From the NCBI RefSeq assembly GCF_000813745.1, contig NZ_JWLC01000027.1:147201-211200 (forward strand): 64,000 nucleotides of DNA, given 5' to 3'. This stretch comes from Leisingera sp. ANG-M1. Lineage in GTDB: Bacteria; Pseudomonadota; Alphaproteobacteria; Rhodobacterales; Rhodobacteraceae. This document shows, piece after piece, positions 25,550-34,738 of this stretch. Within the stretch, counting starts at the first letter, position 1. Every line of letters starts with the position of its first letter. The notes below the pieces were generated by a model, which worked only from the letters and a program-made list of their open reading frames with translations, had not been told where the DNA came from and ran no database searches. The position numbers and the translations under genes are program-made.

Positions 25550-25606
25550 GGCAGGCTGCGCCTGCCTGCCAATTGTTGGGCACGGCACGGGCCATGCGGC
25601 CCGTGC
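25550..25606. repeat. GC-rich hairpin pair upstream of murD
   Basis: Two perfect hairpins: GGCAGGC/GCCTGCC with loop TGC (25550-25566) and GCACGGGCC/GGCCCGTGC with loop ATGC (25585-25606). They belong to the class of consecutive intergenic hairpins seen elsewhere in the window and lie about 75 bp before the murD start. Confidence 0.75.
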
Positions 25607-25681
25607 GGGCGGGCGCTTGAAGGCGGGGCGGCTCCTGTGCAAAGTGCCGCCGGAACTGGTTTTTGAAGATGAGGGCAGGCG

Positions 25682-27079
25682 ATGATCCCGGTCAAAGGAT
25701 ATGAAGGTGCCAAAGTGGCGGTGCTGGGGCTGGGGCGCTCGGGGCTGGCGACGGCGCGCAGCCTTCGTGAAGGCGGAGCGGAGGCCCTTTGCTGGGACGA
25801 CAATCCGGCGGCGCGGGATGCGGCGGAGGCGGAAGGGTTCACCTGCCGCGACCTGCATAAGCAGGGGGCATTTGAGGGCGTGGCGGCGTTGGTGACTTCG
25901 CCCGGGATACCGCATCTCTATCCCAAGCCGAACCCGGTGATCCGCGCGGCAATCGAGGCCGGGGTGCCGGTGGATAATGACATCGGGCTGTTTTTCCGCT
26001 CCTTCGCCGATGCCGAATGGCAGATGCATGACCAGCCGCCGCGGGTGGTGGCGGTGACCGGCTCCAACGGCAAATCGACCACGGTGGCGCTGCTGCATCA
26101 CATCCTGCAGGAAGCCGGGCGCGAGAGCCAGCTGGCGGGCAATATCGGCCGCGGGGTGCTGGATATAGATCAGCCCGGCAATGGCGGCGTGGTGGTGCTG
26201 GAGCTGTCGAGCTATCAGACTGAATTGGCCCGGGCGCTGACACCGGATGTGGCGGTTTTCACCAATCTCTCGCCCGATCACTTGGACCGGCATGGCGGTA
26301 TGGGCGGCTATTTTGCGGCCAAACGGCGGCTGTTTGCCGAGGGCGGGCCGGATCGGGCTGTGATCGGAATTGACGAGGATGAGGGACTGTTTCTGGCGGG
26401 CCAGCTGTCGGAAGGGCTGGGCGATGACCGGGTGATCCGGATTTCCGCCGCGTGCAAGCTGACCGGCCCGGGGTGGCAGGTCTTTGCCCGCAAAGGATTC
26501 CTGAGCGAGTACCGCAAAGGGCGGCAGGCGGCTTCGATTGACCTGCGGGACATGACCGGCCTGCCCGGCGCCCATAACCATCAGAACGCCTGTGCGGCTT
26601 ATGCGGCGGCGCGCTCCCTGGGGCTGGCGCCGCGGCTGATCGGCGAGGCGATGGCCACTTTCCCGGGCCTGCCGCACCGAAGCCAGACCATCGCCGAGGC
26701 AGGCGGCGTGCGGTATGTGAATGACAGCAAGGCCACCAATCTGGACAGCGCGGCAAAGGCGCTGGGGGCGTTCAGGAATATCCGCTGGATCTGCGGCGGG
26801 CTGGAGAAGGACGGCGGTCTGGAGGCGCTGCAGGGGCAGACCGGCAATGTGGTGAAGGCCTATGTGATAGGCCGCGAGGCGGCGGGCTTTGCGCTGCAGC
26901 TGGATGTGGAGGCGGAGGTTTGCACCACCATGGCGGCAGCAGTGGCGCGGGCCATTGAGGACGCCCGGGAAGGCGACACCGTGCTGCTGGCGCCGGCCGC
27001 GGCGAGCTTTGACCAGTATGACAATTTTGAGCAGCGCGGCGATGATTTCGCCGCCGAAGTCAAAGCACGGCTGGGGTGA
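25682..27079 (+). CDS. murD: UDP-MurNAc-L-alanine:D-glutamate ligase MurD
   Basis: MurD adds D-glutamate to UDP-MurNAc-L-Ala. The 465-aa protein starts with the N-terminal nucleotide-sugar domain ([17 protein letters not shown]), then the ATP loop TGSNGKSTT, the ELSSYQTEL segment typical of MurD, the [11 protein letters not shown] block, the PHRSQTIAE and NDSKATN motifs, and a C-terminal [22 protein letters not shown] block. It is separated from mraY by 465 bp and from ftsW by three minus-strand genes. Confidence 0.98.
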   Translation: MIPVKGYEGAKVAVLGLGRSGLATARSLREGGAEALCWDDNPAARDAAEAEGFTCRDLHKQGAFEGVAALVTSPGIPHLYPKPNPVIRAAIEAGVPVDNDIGLFFRSFADAEWQMHDQPPRVVAVTGSNGKSTTVALLHHILQEAGRESQLAGNIGRGVLDIDQPGNGGVVVLELSSYQTELARALTPDVAVFTNLSPDHLDRHGGMGGYFAAKRRLFAEGGPDRAVIGIDEDEGLFLAGQLSEGLGDDRVIRISAACKLTGPGWQVFARKGFLSEYRKGRQAASIDLRDMTGLPGAHNHQNACAAYAAARSLGLAPRLIGEAMATFPGLPHRSQTIAEAGGVRYVNDSKATNLDSAAKALGAFRNIRWICGGLEKDGGLEALQGQTGNVVKAYVIGREAAGFALQLDVEAEVCTTMAAAVARAIEDAREGDTVLLAPAAASFDQYDNFEQRGDDFAAEVKARLG

Positions 27080-27194
27080 GGCGGTTCCGGGGAGGGGCTT
27101 CAGGCTCACCTAATCGGAAAATCCGCCTCTGACCGGCCTTCGCATGATCTGTGCCTGCCAGAGCTGCCGCGCGCGCTCAAGGGAAATAGCGGTA

Positions 27195-27209
27195 TCCGCC
27201 TTTGGCGGA
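27195..27209. terminator. Hairpin between convergent murD and the flavoprotein gene
   Basis: TCCGCC-TTT-GGCGGA is a perfect 6-bp stem between the convergent genes. A following GCCTCCGC can extend alternative pairing. There is no T-tract, so it is only a weak terminator candidate. The rest of 27080-27300 shows nothing else. Confidence 0.3.
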
Positions 27210-27300
27210 GCCTCCGCGATTTCTCTTGCCCGCGCCCGTCACCCCCGGCTGTCTCTGCTCAAGCGAAGGCGGCTCCGAAGCGGAAAGCTCCGGCAGAGGG

Positions 27301-28482
27301 TCAGATGGTGGCGGCGATGGCGGTGCCGGCTGCAAAGCCGGAGGACCAGGCCCATTGGAAGTTGTAGCCGCCGAGCCAGCCGGTGACATCCACGGCTTCG
27401 CCGATGGCGTAAAGGCCGGGGGCGGCTTTGGCCTCCATGGTTTTGGAGGAGAGGCCATCGGTGTCGATGCCGCCGAGGGTGACTTCGGCGGTGCGGTAGC
27501 CTTCGGTGCCGGCGGGCAGCAGGTGCCAGTTTTGCAAGGCCTCGCAAAGGGCCTGCAGCGCGGCGTCAGACTGGTCGGCAAGGCGGCCCTTGAGATCCAG
27601 CTGGGGTTTCAGGAAGTCTACCAGTTTGGACGGCAGGTGGCGCGACAGCTCGGTTGTGAGGTCGCGGCGGCCCTCGGCCTGGCGCTGCTCGCGAAGAAGA
27701 GTGAATAGAGGTGTTTCCGGGATCAGGTTCACCGTGATCTCTTCACCCTCGTGCCAGTAGGAGGAAAGCTGCAGAACCGAAGGCCCTGAAAGACCGCGGT
27801 GGGTGAACAGCAGTGCCTCGTCGAATGAGGTGCGTGCGTTGCTGAGGCGCGCGGGCAAAGCGGTGCCGGCGAGCGGTTTGAAGCGGCCGTCCGGGAAGGT
27901 GAAGGGCACGAGGCCCGCGCGGGTCTCGGTCACCTGCAGCCCGAACTGGCGGGCGAGGTCATAGGCGAGGCCGGTGGCGCCCATCTTGGGGATCGACTTG
28001 CCGCCGGTGGCCAGCACCAGGTTGCGGCAGGTGACGGTGTGCGCTTTGCCCTCGCGCAGGAGCTTGACCCGGTAGCCCGCCGGGGTCGTTTCCACGGTTT
28101 CGACGGCGGTCTGCAGCCACAGCTCCGCGCCGGCCTGGCGCAACTCCTCCACCAGCAGGGTGATGATCTGTTTTGAGGAGCCGTCGCAGAACAGCTGGCC
28201 CAGGGTTTTCTCGTGCCAGGCGATGCCGTGGCGGCTGACCAGCTCGATGAAGTCCCATTGGGTGTAGCGGGCCAGCGCCGACTTGCAGAAATGCGGGTTG
28301 GCCGACAGGTAGTTCTTGGCCTCGGCATACATGTTGGTGAAATTGCAGCGGCCGCCGCCGGAGATGCGGATCTTCTCGCCCGGCGCCTTGGCGTGGTCGA
28401 TCACCAATGTGCTGCCGCCCGAATAGCGCGCGCACATCATGCCGGCCGCGCCGGCGCCGAGAATCAGAGTGTTTACCTGCAT
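27301..28482 (-). CDS. BaiN/HI0933-family FAD-dependent oxidoreductase
   Basis: This 393-aa flavoprotein belongs to the HI0933/YhiN/BaiN family of NAD(P)/FAD-dependent oxidoreductases, whose physiological substrate is mostly unknown. Seen: the N-terminal dinucleotide-binding motif LILGAGAAGMMCA, the family-specific KIRISGGGRCNFTN segment, LVLATGGKSIPKMGATG, THRGLSGPSVLQLSSYW, and a C-terminal LYAIGEAVDVTGWLGGYNFQWAWSSG FAD block. The ATG at 28482 is chosen so that the Rossmann strand starts within a few residues; one at 28491 is also in frame. It lies inside the dcw cluster but on the opposite strand, convergent with murD. Confidence 0.92.
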   Translation of the reverse strand: MQVNTLILGAGAAGMMCARYSGGSTLVIDHAKAPGEKIRISGGGRCNFTNMYAEAKNYLSANPHFCKSALARYTQWDFIELVSRHGIAWHEKTLGQLFCDGSSKQIITLLVEELRQAGAELWLQTAVETVETTPAGYRVKLLREGKAHTVTCRNLVLATGGKSIPKMGATGLAYDLARQFGLQVTETRAGLVPFTFPDGRFKPLAGTALPARLSNARTSFDEALLFTHRGLSGPSVLQLSSYWHEGEEITVNLIPETPLFTLLREQRQAEGRRDLTTELSRHLPSKLVDFLKPQLDLKGRLADQSDAALQALCEALQNWHLLPAGTEGYRTAEVTLGGIDTDGLSSKTMEAKAAPGLYAIGEAVDVTGWLGGYNFQWAWSSGFAAGTAIAATI

Positions 28483-28705
28483 GGCGCGCATCGACCACGG
28501 AAGCGGCGCTGGCGCAAGGGGGCGGGTCGTGCAGGCCGGTTAATGGCGCGAGAGAAGGAGAGCCTTAGGGAGAGCTGGAGCTGAACAGGGAAATGTCTGC
28601 TTGAGCGGGGGCAGCGGTGAATGAATGAACCGGGCCCAAACCAACCGGCCCCGCGTCTTGGCCGAACGGCTGCTTTCCCTCCATTCGGCCAGGGGCAAAG
28701 AAGAC

Positions 28706-29098
28706 TTAGGCCTCTTTCATCTGGATAAGCTGGATCAGATTTCCGCAAGTGTCATCAAAAACAGCCATGTGGACTGCACCCGCGTCCATTGGCTCAGTTA
28801 CGAAATTCACGCCGCGGCCGCTCAGCTTCTTCCATTCTGCATCCAGGTCTTGAACCTGAAAGGAATGCGCAGCGATGCCATCGGCAACGATTGCGTATTT
28901 GTATGGCCCCACAGCCGGATGGTCGCTCGGTTCCAGCAGCAGCTCAGTCCCGTCAGGATCTTCCTCGGATACAACCGTCAACCAGCGGTTATCGCCCAAC
29001 GGGATGTTATGTTTTACCTTGAAGCCGAGAACTTCAGTGTAGAATTTTTCGGCCTTGTCCTGGTCATCGACAAAGACACTGGTGACGTAGATTTTCAT
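28706..29098 (-). CDS. VOC-family (glyoxalase/bleomycin-resistance fold) protein
   Basis: This 130-aa protein has the vicinal oxygen chelate fold: a first beta-alpha unit (MKIYVTSVFVDDQDKAEKFYTE followed by VLGF), TELLLEPSDHPAV in the middle, and a second unit with GVNFVTEPMDAGAVHMAVFDDTCGNLIQL. Such proteins are glyoxalases, dioxygenases or resistance proteins that bind their ligand. No specific function can be read. The start overlaps the stop of the ArsR-family gene by 4 bp, so the two form an operon of the common ArsR plus VOC type, in which the regulator senses a compound that the VOC protein handles. Confidence 0.9.
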   Translation of the reverse strand: MKIYVTSVFVDDQDKAEKFYTEVLGFKVKHNIPLGDNRWLTVVSEEDPDGTELLLEPSDHPAVGPYKYAIVADGIAAHSFQVQDLDAEWKKLSGRGVNFVTEPMDAGAVHMAVFDDTCGNLIQLIQMKEA

Positions 29099-29403
29099 GT
29101 CTTTCTTCCGTTCTGCATGTAGTTCGTTAGCCATGATGCAGCCGCGACGTGGTCTTCGCTGACGCATAACGAATGCGTCTTGGTGCGTCCCTTCCATTCA
29201 ATCTCGATCAAGCCTGCCTTCTCCAGAACAGCAAGATGCTGGGAGACAGTCTGCCGTGACAAGGCAACGCCGTTTTCGGCAACCGACGCAGCGCATACTT
29301 CGAAAAGCGACTGAGCGGGCTGTTTGCTCAGGCGGTCGATGATGCGGCGGCGCGTGCTGTCCGATAGTGCTTTGAAGATTAAGTCGAGCTGTTCATCTGT
29401 CAT
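29095..29403 (-). CDS. ArsR/SmtB-family winged-helix repressor
   Basis: This 102-aa DNA-binding protein has the ArsR-family winged helix: IFKALSDSTRRRIIDRLSKQPAQSLFE, then the recognition region SRQTVSQHLAVLEKAGLIEIEW and the wing KGRTKTHSL. It lacks obvious metal-binding cysteine pairs of ArsR/SmtB metal sensors, so an organic inducer is more likely. The ATG at 29403 is chosen over 29445 because it matches the family start and because two tandem palindromes at 29412-29454 would otherwise lie inside the gene. It is the first gene of the minus-strand pair with the VOC gene and is divergent from ftsW. Confidence 0.92.
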   Translation of the reverse strand: MTDEQLDLIFKALSDSTRRRIIDRLSKQPAQSLFEVCAASVAENGVALSRQTVSQHLAVLEKAGLIEIEWKGRTKTHSLCVSEDHVAAASWLTNYMQNGRKT

Positions 29404-29411
29404 GGTTTTTA

Positions 29412-29454
29412 TGCAGTAACTTTGCTGCATGTCAAGTGCAGTCATTTAACTGCA
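29412..29454 (-). promoter_or_regulatory. Tandem operator palindromes of the ArsR-family gene
   Basis: Two 18-bp sites, TGCAGTAACTTTGCTGCA (29412-29429) and TGCAGTCATTTAACTGCA (29437-29454), share TGCAGT-N5/6-CTGCA arms with centres 25 bp apart. They begin 9 bp upstream of the regulator start and are the probable autorepression sites. The remainder of the gap to ftsW (to 29858) holds a small CCCCG-AAAA-CGGGG hairpin at 29814-29827 and no supported gene. Confidence 0.65.
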
Positions 29455-29858
29455 TATCAGAGCTGAGATCGAAAGCGAACCTTGGTGATGTAGAAACCGG
29501 GGTCAGCTTCGTCTGGTTAGCCGCCGTTCAGCGCGAAGATTGGCAAAGCCTGAAGCCTGCGCCTGACAGCCACTAGAATGCATGCCGCAAGATCCGGTGC
29601 CATCCGCGATCATCCAGTTACCTGGGGCGGGGCACTCTGGCGGCAAAGGCGGTTCGCTGGTCATGCCGCTGCTGGCGCGTGACTGCCGGCGGCGCGCTGC
29701 GGGCAGCAGCTTCCTGCCTGTCAAGACGGCCTGCGGTCCCGGCGGTGGTTTTCCGCCGAACTGTGTTCTTTTTCTGGCGCGCTGGCTCACGATTCGTTAC
29801 AGTTTCGGTGAGACCCCGAAAACGGGGCGCGAGCGAGGCATATAGTGGCGGTATTCCC

Positions 29859-31025
29859 ATGACTGAGATGGTCTATGGCGCGGTTCCTGTGCAGGCAGGG
29901 GAACCGATTCTCCCGAAATGGTGGCGGACGCTGGATAAGTGGACGATGTCCTGCATCCTGATGCTGTTCGTGATCGGTTTGCTCCTGGGTCTGGCGGCCT
30001 CGGTGCCGCTGGCGGAGAGGAACGGGTTCGGCAATTTCCACTATGTGCAGCGGCAGGCGGTGTTTGGCCTGACGGCGCTGGCGGCGATGCTGATCACATC
30101 CGTGATGTCGCCCACGCTGGTGCGGCGGCTGGCGGTGCTGGGCTTTGCCGTGGCCTTTGTCGCGCTGGCGTTTCTGCCCATCTTCGGGACCGATTTCGGC
30201 AAAGGGGCGGTGCGATGGTACTCGCTTGGCTTTGCCTCGCTGCAGCCGTCTGAATTCCTGAAGCCGGGCTTCATCGTGGTGGCGGCCTGGATGATTGCCG
30301 CCAGTCAGCAGATAAACGGCCCGCCCGGCACACTGATGTCTTTCGCGCTGTGCCTGATGGTGGTCATGATGCTGGTTTTGCAGCCGGATTTCGGCCAGGC
30401 CAGCCTGATCCTGTTTGGCTGGGGGGTGATGTATTTTGTCGCCGGAGCGCCGATGCTGCTGCTGGTCTGCATGGCTGCGGTGGTCGTGATGGGCGGGGTC
30501 TTTGCCTATAACAGCTCCGAGCATTTTGCCCGCCGCATCGACGGCTTCCTGAACCCGGATGTCGATCCGACCACCCAGCTGGGCTACGCCACCAATGCGA
30601 TCCGCGAGGGCGGCTTGTTCGGGGTCGGCGTCGGCGAGGGCCAGGTGAAATGGTCGCTGCCCGATGCCCATACCGATTTCATCGTGGCTGTGGCGGCCGA
30701 GGAATACGGGCTGGTGCTGGTGGTGGTCCTGATCGCGCTTTATGCCTTGATCGTGGTGCGCTCGCTGTTCCGGCTGATGCGTGAGCGCGATACGTTTATC
30801 CGTCTGGCGGGCACCGGCCTTGTGTGCATGTTCGGTGTGCAGGCGATGATCAACATGGGCGTCGCGGTGCGGCTTTTGCCTGCCAAGGGCATGACGCTGC
30901 CGTTTGTGAGCTACGGCGGATCCTCGCTGATTGCCACCGGCATTGCGGTGGGTATGCTGCTGGCCTTTACCCGGACCCGTCCGCAGGGCGGGATTGCCGA
31001 CTACCTGAACGGCCGCGGCCGCTGA
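29859..31025 (+). CDS. ftsW: Septal peptidoglycan glycosyltransferase FtsW
   Basis: FtsW is the SEDS-family polymerase that makes septal glycan strands with FtsI. The 388-aa inner-membrane protein has about ten membrane segments and the SEDS signatures: [21 protein letters not shown] with the QPSE motif, the catalytic-loop aspartate region [16 protein letters not shown], and [19 protein letters not shown] near the end. The ATG at 29859 gives the usual N-terminus; the frame is open further upstream only through non-coding sequence. It resumes the dcw cluster after the minus-strand insert and lies 25 bp before murG. Confidence 0.97.
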   Translation: MTEMVYGAVPVQAGEPILPKWWRTLDKWTMSCILMLFVIGLLLGLAASVPLAERNGFGNFHYVQRQAVFGLTALAAMLITSVMSPTLVRRLAVLGFAVAFVALAFLPIFGTDFGKGAVRWYSLGFASLQPSEFLKPGFIVVAAWMIAASQQINGPPGTLMSFALCLMVVMMLVLQPDFGQASLILFGWGVMYFVAGAPMLLLVCMAAVVVMGGVFAYNSSEHFARRIDGFLNPDVDPTTQLGYATNAIREGGLFGVGVGEGQVKWSLPDAHTDFIVAVAAEEYGLVLVVVLIALYALIVVRSLFRLMRERDTFIRLAGTGLVCMFGVQAMINMGVAVRLLPAKGMTLPFVSYGGSSLIATGIAVGMLLAFTRTRPQGGIADYLNGRGR

Positions 31026-31050
31026 GAGATCTGGAAAGAGACCCCCTGGG

Positions 31051-32142
31051 ATGGCACAGAAACTGCTCTTGATGGCGGCCGGCGGGACCGGCGGCCATAT
31101 GTTTCCGGCGCAGTCGCTGGCGGAGACGATGCTGGCCCGCGGCTGGCGGGTGAAGCTGTCAACGGACGCCCGCGGGGCGCGCTACACCGGCGCCTTTCCG
31201 GAGGCGGTTGAGATTTCCGAAGTGTCCTCGGCCACCTTTGCCCGCGGCGGCCTGCTGGCCAAGGCGCTGGTGGGGCCGAAGATTGCCGGCGGCGTTCTAT
31301 CGATGATGATGCAGATGCGGCGCGAGCGGCCGGATGCGGTGATCGGCTTTGGCGGCTACCCGTCGATCCCGGCGCTGGGGGCGGCGACGCTCTTGAAACT
31401 GCCGCGGATGATTCATGAGCAGAACGGCGTTCTGGGCCGGGTCAATCAGATCTTTGCCAAGCGGGTTGCGGGCGTTGCCTGCGGCACCTGGCCGACCGCG
31501 CTGCCGGACGGGGTTCCGCATGAGCATGTGGGCAACCCGGTGCGCAGTGCGGTGATGGAGCGTGCGGGCGCCGGCTATATTCCGCCGGGCGACTATCCGA
31601 TGTCGCTCTTGGTGATGGGCGGCAGCCAGGGCGCGCGCATCCTGTCGGACGTGGTGCCGGGTGCGGTCGCAGCCCTGCCGGAGGCCATGCGCCAGCACCT
31701 GCGGGTGTCGCATCAGGCGCGCAGCGAAGATCTGGAACGGGTCAGCGCCTTTTATGCGGAACACGGTATCAACGCCGATGTGCAGACCTTTTTCAATGAT
31801 GTGCCTTCGCGCATGTCCGAGGCGCAGCTGGTGATCTCGCGCTCGGGCGCGTCGTCGGTGGCTGATATATCGGTCATCGGGCGGCCCTCGATCCTGATCC
31901 CCTTTGCTGCTGCCGCCGGCGACCATCAAACCGCTAACGCCCGCGGCCTGGTTGACGCCAATGCCGCCGTGATGATCCCGGAAAGCGCCCTTGATGTTCC
32001 GGCGCTGGCAGAGCATATGGGCGCGATTCTGAGTAACCCGCAGGCTGCGACACAGATGTCGGCTGCCGCTTTGAGCGCCGGGGTTCCCGATGCTGCTGAA
32101 CGTCTGGCGGCACTGGTGGAGCAGCTGGCCGAGGAAGGATAA
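31051..32142 (+). CDS. murG: UDP-GlcNAc:lipid I N-acetylglucosaminyltransferase MurG
   Basis: MurG adds GlcNAc to lipid I on the cytoplasmic membrane face, giving lipid II. The 363-aa GT-B enzyme has the N-terminal glycine-rich loop [34 protein letters not shown], the second loop [13 protein letters not shown] and the donor-site [10 protein letters not shown] plus [14 protein letters not shown]. These match the family from end to end. It sits between ftsW (25 bp) and murC (5 bp). Confidence 0.98.
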   Translation: MAQKLLLMAAGGTGGHMFPAQSLAETMLARGWRVKLSTDARGARYTGAFPEAVEISEVSSATFARGGLLAKALVGPKIAGGVLSMMMQMRRERPDAVIGFGGYPSIPALGAATLLKLPRMIHEQNGVLGRVNQIFAKRVAGVACGTWPTALPDGVPHEHVGNPVRSAVMERAGAGYIPPGDYPMSLLVMGGSQGARILSDVVPGAVAALPEAMRQHLRVSHQARSEDLERVSAFYAEHGINADVQTFFNDVPSRMSEAQLVISRSGASSVADISVIGRPSILIPFAAAAGDHQTANARGLVDANAAVMIPESALDVPALAEHMGAILSNPQAATQMSAAALSAGVPDAAERLAALVEQLAEEG

Positions 32143-32147
32143 ACGTT

Positions 32148-33545
32148 ATGAACCCTGCAACCAAACTGCCTGGTGACGTCGGCCCGATCCATTTCGTGGG
32201 GATCGGAGGCATCGGCATGTCAGGCATCGCTGAGGTTTTGCTGAACCTTGGCTACATGGTGCAGGGGTCGGACCTGAAGTCTTCGAAAATCACCAATCGC
32301 CTGGAGGAGCTGGGCGCGCGGATTTTTGTGGGCCAGAAGGCGGAGAACCTGGAGGAAGCCGCGGTTGTGGTGATCTCCTCGGCAATCAAACCGGGCAACC
32401 CGGAGCTGGACGAGGCGCGCCTGCGCGGCCTGCCGGTGGTGCGCCGGGCCGATATGCTGGCGGAGCTGATGCGGCTCAAGTCCAACGTTGCCATTGCCGG
32501 GACCCATGGCAAGACCACCACCACCACCATGATGGCCGAGCTGATGGTGGCCGGCGGTTTTGACCCGACAATCATTAACGGCGGCATTATTCACGCCTAC
32601 GGCTCCAACGCACGGATGGGGCAGGGCGAATGGATGGTGGTCGAGGCGGATGAGAGCGACGGCTCCTTCAACCGGCTGCCTGCGACCATCGCTGTGGTGA
32701 CCAATATCGACCCCGAGCATATGGAGCATTGGGGTGATTTTGACACGTTGCGTGACGGGTTCCTGGAGTTTGTCTCCAACATTCCGTTTTACGGCATTGC
32801 AGTCTGCTGCACCGACCACCCGGAAGTGCAGGCGCTGATCGGGCGGATCTCGGACCGCCGGGTCGTGACCTATGGGTTCAACGCGCAGGCGGATGTGCGG
32901 GCGGTGAACCTGACCTATAAGGCGGGCGTTGCCCATTTCGACGTGCACCTGCAGGCCGAGGACCGGGTGATCGAGGGCTGTACCCTGCCGATGCCGGGCG
33001 ACCATAACGTCTCGAATGCGCTCTCCGCTGTTGCGGTTGCACGGCATCTGGGCATGAACAGCACCGAGATCCGCGAGGCGCTGGCGGCCTTTGGCGGTGT
33101 GAACCGGCGTTTCACCAAGGTGGGCGAAGTCGACGGTGTCACCATCATCGACGATTACGGCCACCACCCGGTGGAGATCGCGGCGGTGCTGAAAGCGGCG
33201 CGCCAAGCCTGCGAGGGCCGGGTGATTGCGGTGCATCAGCCGCACCGCTACACCCGCCTGTCGAGCCTGTTCGATGATTTCTGCGCTTGTTTCAATGAGG
33301 CGGACGTCGTGGCCATTGCCGAGGTCTTTGCCGCGGGCGAGGAGCCGATTGAAGGCGCCAGCCGCGACGATCTGGTGGCGGGTCTGATCCGCCATGGCCA
33401 CCGCCATGCCCGCGCCATCCTGAGCGAAGACGACCTGGAGCGCCTTGTGCGCGAACAAGCGCGGCCTGGCGACATGGTAGTTTGCCTCGGCGCCGGCACT
33501 ATCAGTACCTGGGCCAACGGCCTGCCGGACCGGTTGCAGCAATGA
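32148..33545 (+). CDS. murC: UDP-MurNAc:L-alanine ligase MurC
   Basis: MurC joins L-alanine to UDP-MurNAc, the first amino-acid addition of the peptide stem. Its 465 residues include the N-terminal loop [15 protein letters not shown], the ATP motif [12 protein letters not shown], the [10 protein letters not shown] segment typical of Mur[11 protein letters not shown] and the C-terminal [10 protein letters not shown] and HQPHRYTR blocks. It starts 5 bp after murG. About 100 bp with a palindromic element follow before the DUF2484 gene. Confidence 0.98.
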   Translation: MNPATKLPGDVGPIHFVGIGGIGMSGIAEVLLNLGYMVQGSDLKSSKITNRLEELGARIFVGQKAENLEEAAVVVISSAIKPGNPELDEARLRGLPVVRRADMLAELMRLKSNVAIAGTHGKTTTTTMMAELMVAGGFDPTIINGGIIHAYGSNARMGQGEWMVVEADESDGSFNRLPATIAVVTNIDPEHMEHWGDFDTLRDGFLEFVSNIPFYGIAVCCTDHPEVQALIGRISDRRVVTYGFNAQADVRAVNLTYKAGVAHFDVHLQAEDRVIEGCTLPMPGDHNVSNALSAVAVARHLGMNSTEIREALAAFGGVNRRFTKVGEVDGVTIIDDYGHHPVEIAAVLKAARQACEGRVIAVHQPHRYTRLSSLFDDFCACFNEADVVAIAEVFAAGEEPIEGASRDDLVAGLIRHGHRHARAILSEDDLERLVREQARPGDMVVCLGAGTISTWANGLPDRLQQ

Positions 33546-33559
33546 GTGTCGCGGGAAGT

Positions 33560-33622
33560 GGCGGGGGCGCTGCCCCCCGCCGCCTTTTGCGGCTCCCCCC
33601 GGGATATTTGAAGCAAGAGGAA
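33560..33622. repeat. Rhodobacterales-type intergenic palindromic element
   Basis: A bulged hairpin GGCGGGGG-CGCT-CCCCCCGCC and an overlapping CCGC-CTTTT-GCGG stem are followed by CCCCCCGGGATATTTGAAG and CAAGAGGAAG. I recall a palindrome plus GATATTTG-type tail as a recurring intergenic element in roseobacter genomes; that recollection is not verified here. It separates murC from the DUF2484 gene. Confidence 0.45.
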
Positions 33623-33645
33623 GCCGGCGGGCTGAGGGGGCGGGT

Positions 33646-33903
33646 GTGACGCTGTCCCTGACCCTTGCCGCCGTCTGGGCGCTGGCGGCCAATTTGCTGG
33701 CGATGATTCCGAGTCGCGACAATCATTGGCGCCGCGCCTATGTGCTGATTGCGCTGGGCATTCCGCTTTTGGGCTATGTGACTTATGAAAACGGCCCCTG
33801 GTGGGGGCTGGCAGTGCTGCTGGCGGGGATGTCGGTGCTGCGCTGGCCGGTGGTTTATTTCCTGCGCTGGATCGGTGTTTTGCCGCGGGGCAGCCGCGAG
33901 TAG
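33646..33903 (+). CDS. DUF2484 small membrane protein
   Basis: This 85-aa protein has three hydrophobic segments (about 2-20, 32-45 and 51-72) and matches the DUF2484 family, which in Rhodobacterales is regularly found between murC and murB. Seen: LAAVWALAANLLAMIPSRDNHWRRAY and the WGLAVLLAGMSVLRWPVVY stretch. Function is unknown; position suggests a link to envelope synthesis. The start is a GTG preceded by GAGGGGG. Its stop is 13 bp before the GTG of the next, broken, reading frame. Confidence 0.85.
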   Translation: MTLSLTLAAVWALAANLLAMIPSRDNHWRRAYVLIALGIPLLGYVTYENGPWWGLAVLLAGMSVLRWPVVYFLRWIGVLPRGSRE

Positions 33904-33916
33904 CCGGAGTGCCGCC

Positions 33917-34213
33917 GTGTTTTGGCCGACCTTGTCAGCCGGTATTGGGTTGGCCTTCGGCCTGGCCGGGCGGGCGCTGGCACTTTTTCAAAGTGCTTGG
34001 AGCGGTTGCGGCGCTGGGTATCGGGGCGTTCGTCTATGATTTCGTTGTCTTCGTCCAGCCAGATTTCGAAGGCGGCACCGGCGGCAAAGGGGCAGGAAAC
34101 GGCCTTGGAATTGCGCTCGGTTTTTTCTCATTGCTGCAATGGCTGCGGCCCTGGCGGGGCTCTTTTCCGGGCTTGCGGTCTATGCTTTGAACCGCTGGAT
34201 GAAACGGCCGTGA
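33917..34213 (+). pseudogene. Small membrane protein gene with two frameshifts
   Basis: A membrane-protein-like sequence can be read only by changing frame twice. It starts at GTG 33917 (preceded by GGAG) with FWPTLSAGIGLAFGLAGRALA. It then shifts at the T5 run 33984-33988 into ALGIGAFVYDFVVFVQPDF. It returns to the first frame near the T6 run 34121-34126 into AGLFSGLAVYALNRWMKRP and stops at 34211-34213. One extra T in the first run and one missing T in the second would explain both. Intact length would be about 98 aa with two or three membrane helices. It is either a decaying gene or two homopolymer sequencing errors. Family not recognised. Confidence 0.55.
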
Positions 34214-34399
34214 ATGCGGTTTGCGGCGCTGATGCGCCGCCAGAACAGTTTCTTCCGCTCGTTTACCGGGTGTTTTCCTTGGGGTGCTAAAGCTGTAGGG
34301 TGCCTGGCGGTCTCCTGCCGCCCGGCGCGTATGTGCGCTTCCGGTGGCAAATTGTTTCTCTCCGCGGCCGGTTGCCTGGTACTGGTCCGGAGTCGGGTT

Positions 34400-34738
34400 G
34401 TGGTAGCGATTACATTGATATGGCTGGTTTTTGGCCTGGTTTGGCTGATCGGCTTTTATTATCTGGCGCGGTTCCGGCGGCGCGGCCTGGCGCGCGGGCT
34501 GGTGGCATTCTGGCTGCTGCTCTTGGTCTGGCTGGTGCTTAGCCTCTATCACGAAAACCACCAGCATGATCTCCGCAAAGTCGTGTTGTCCCTTTATTTC
34601 AACGGCCATCTTGTTTACGGACTGTGCGCGTTCATTGGCTGGAACTTGGGACAAAAGAGACGATGGCGGCGCAAACTGAAACTATTCTTCCGGCGGCTCG
34701 CGGGCGGCTCACGGAGCAGAAGCCGCTTGCGGAGCTGA
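34400..34738 (+). CDS. Hypothetical small membrane protein upstream of murB
   Basis: I do not recognise this protein. From the GTG at 34400 (GGAG about 9 nt upstream) it has 112 residues: two strong hydrophobic helices (about 3-23 and 34-52, [19 protein letters not shown] and [15 protein letters not shown]), a polar stretch with [11 protein letters not shown], a short hydrophobic part and a very basic tail ([14 protein letters not shown]). The frame is open upstream to 34214, but that part looks non-coding. It overlaps the murB start by 76 bp, which is long and lowers confidence. Confidence 0.45.
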   Translation: MVAITLIWLVFGLVWLIGFYYLARFRRRGLARGLVAFWLLLLVWLVLSLYHENHQHDLRKVVLSLYFNGHLVYGLCAFIGWNLGQKRRWRRKLKLFFRRLAGGSRSRSRLRS

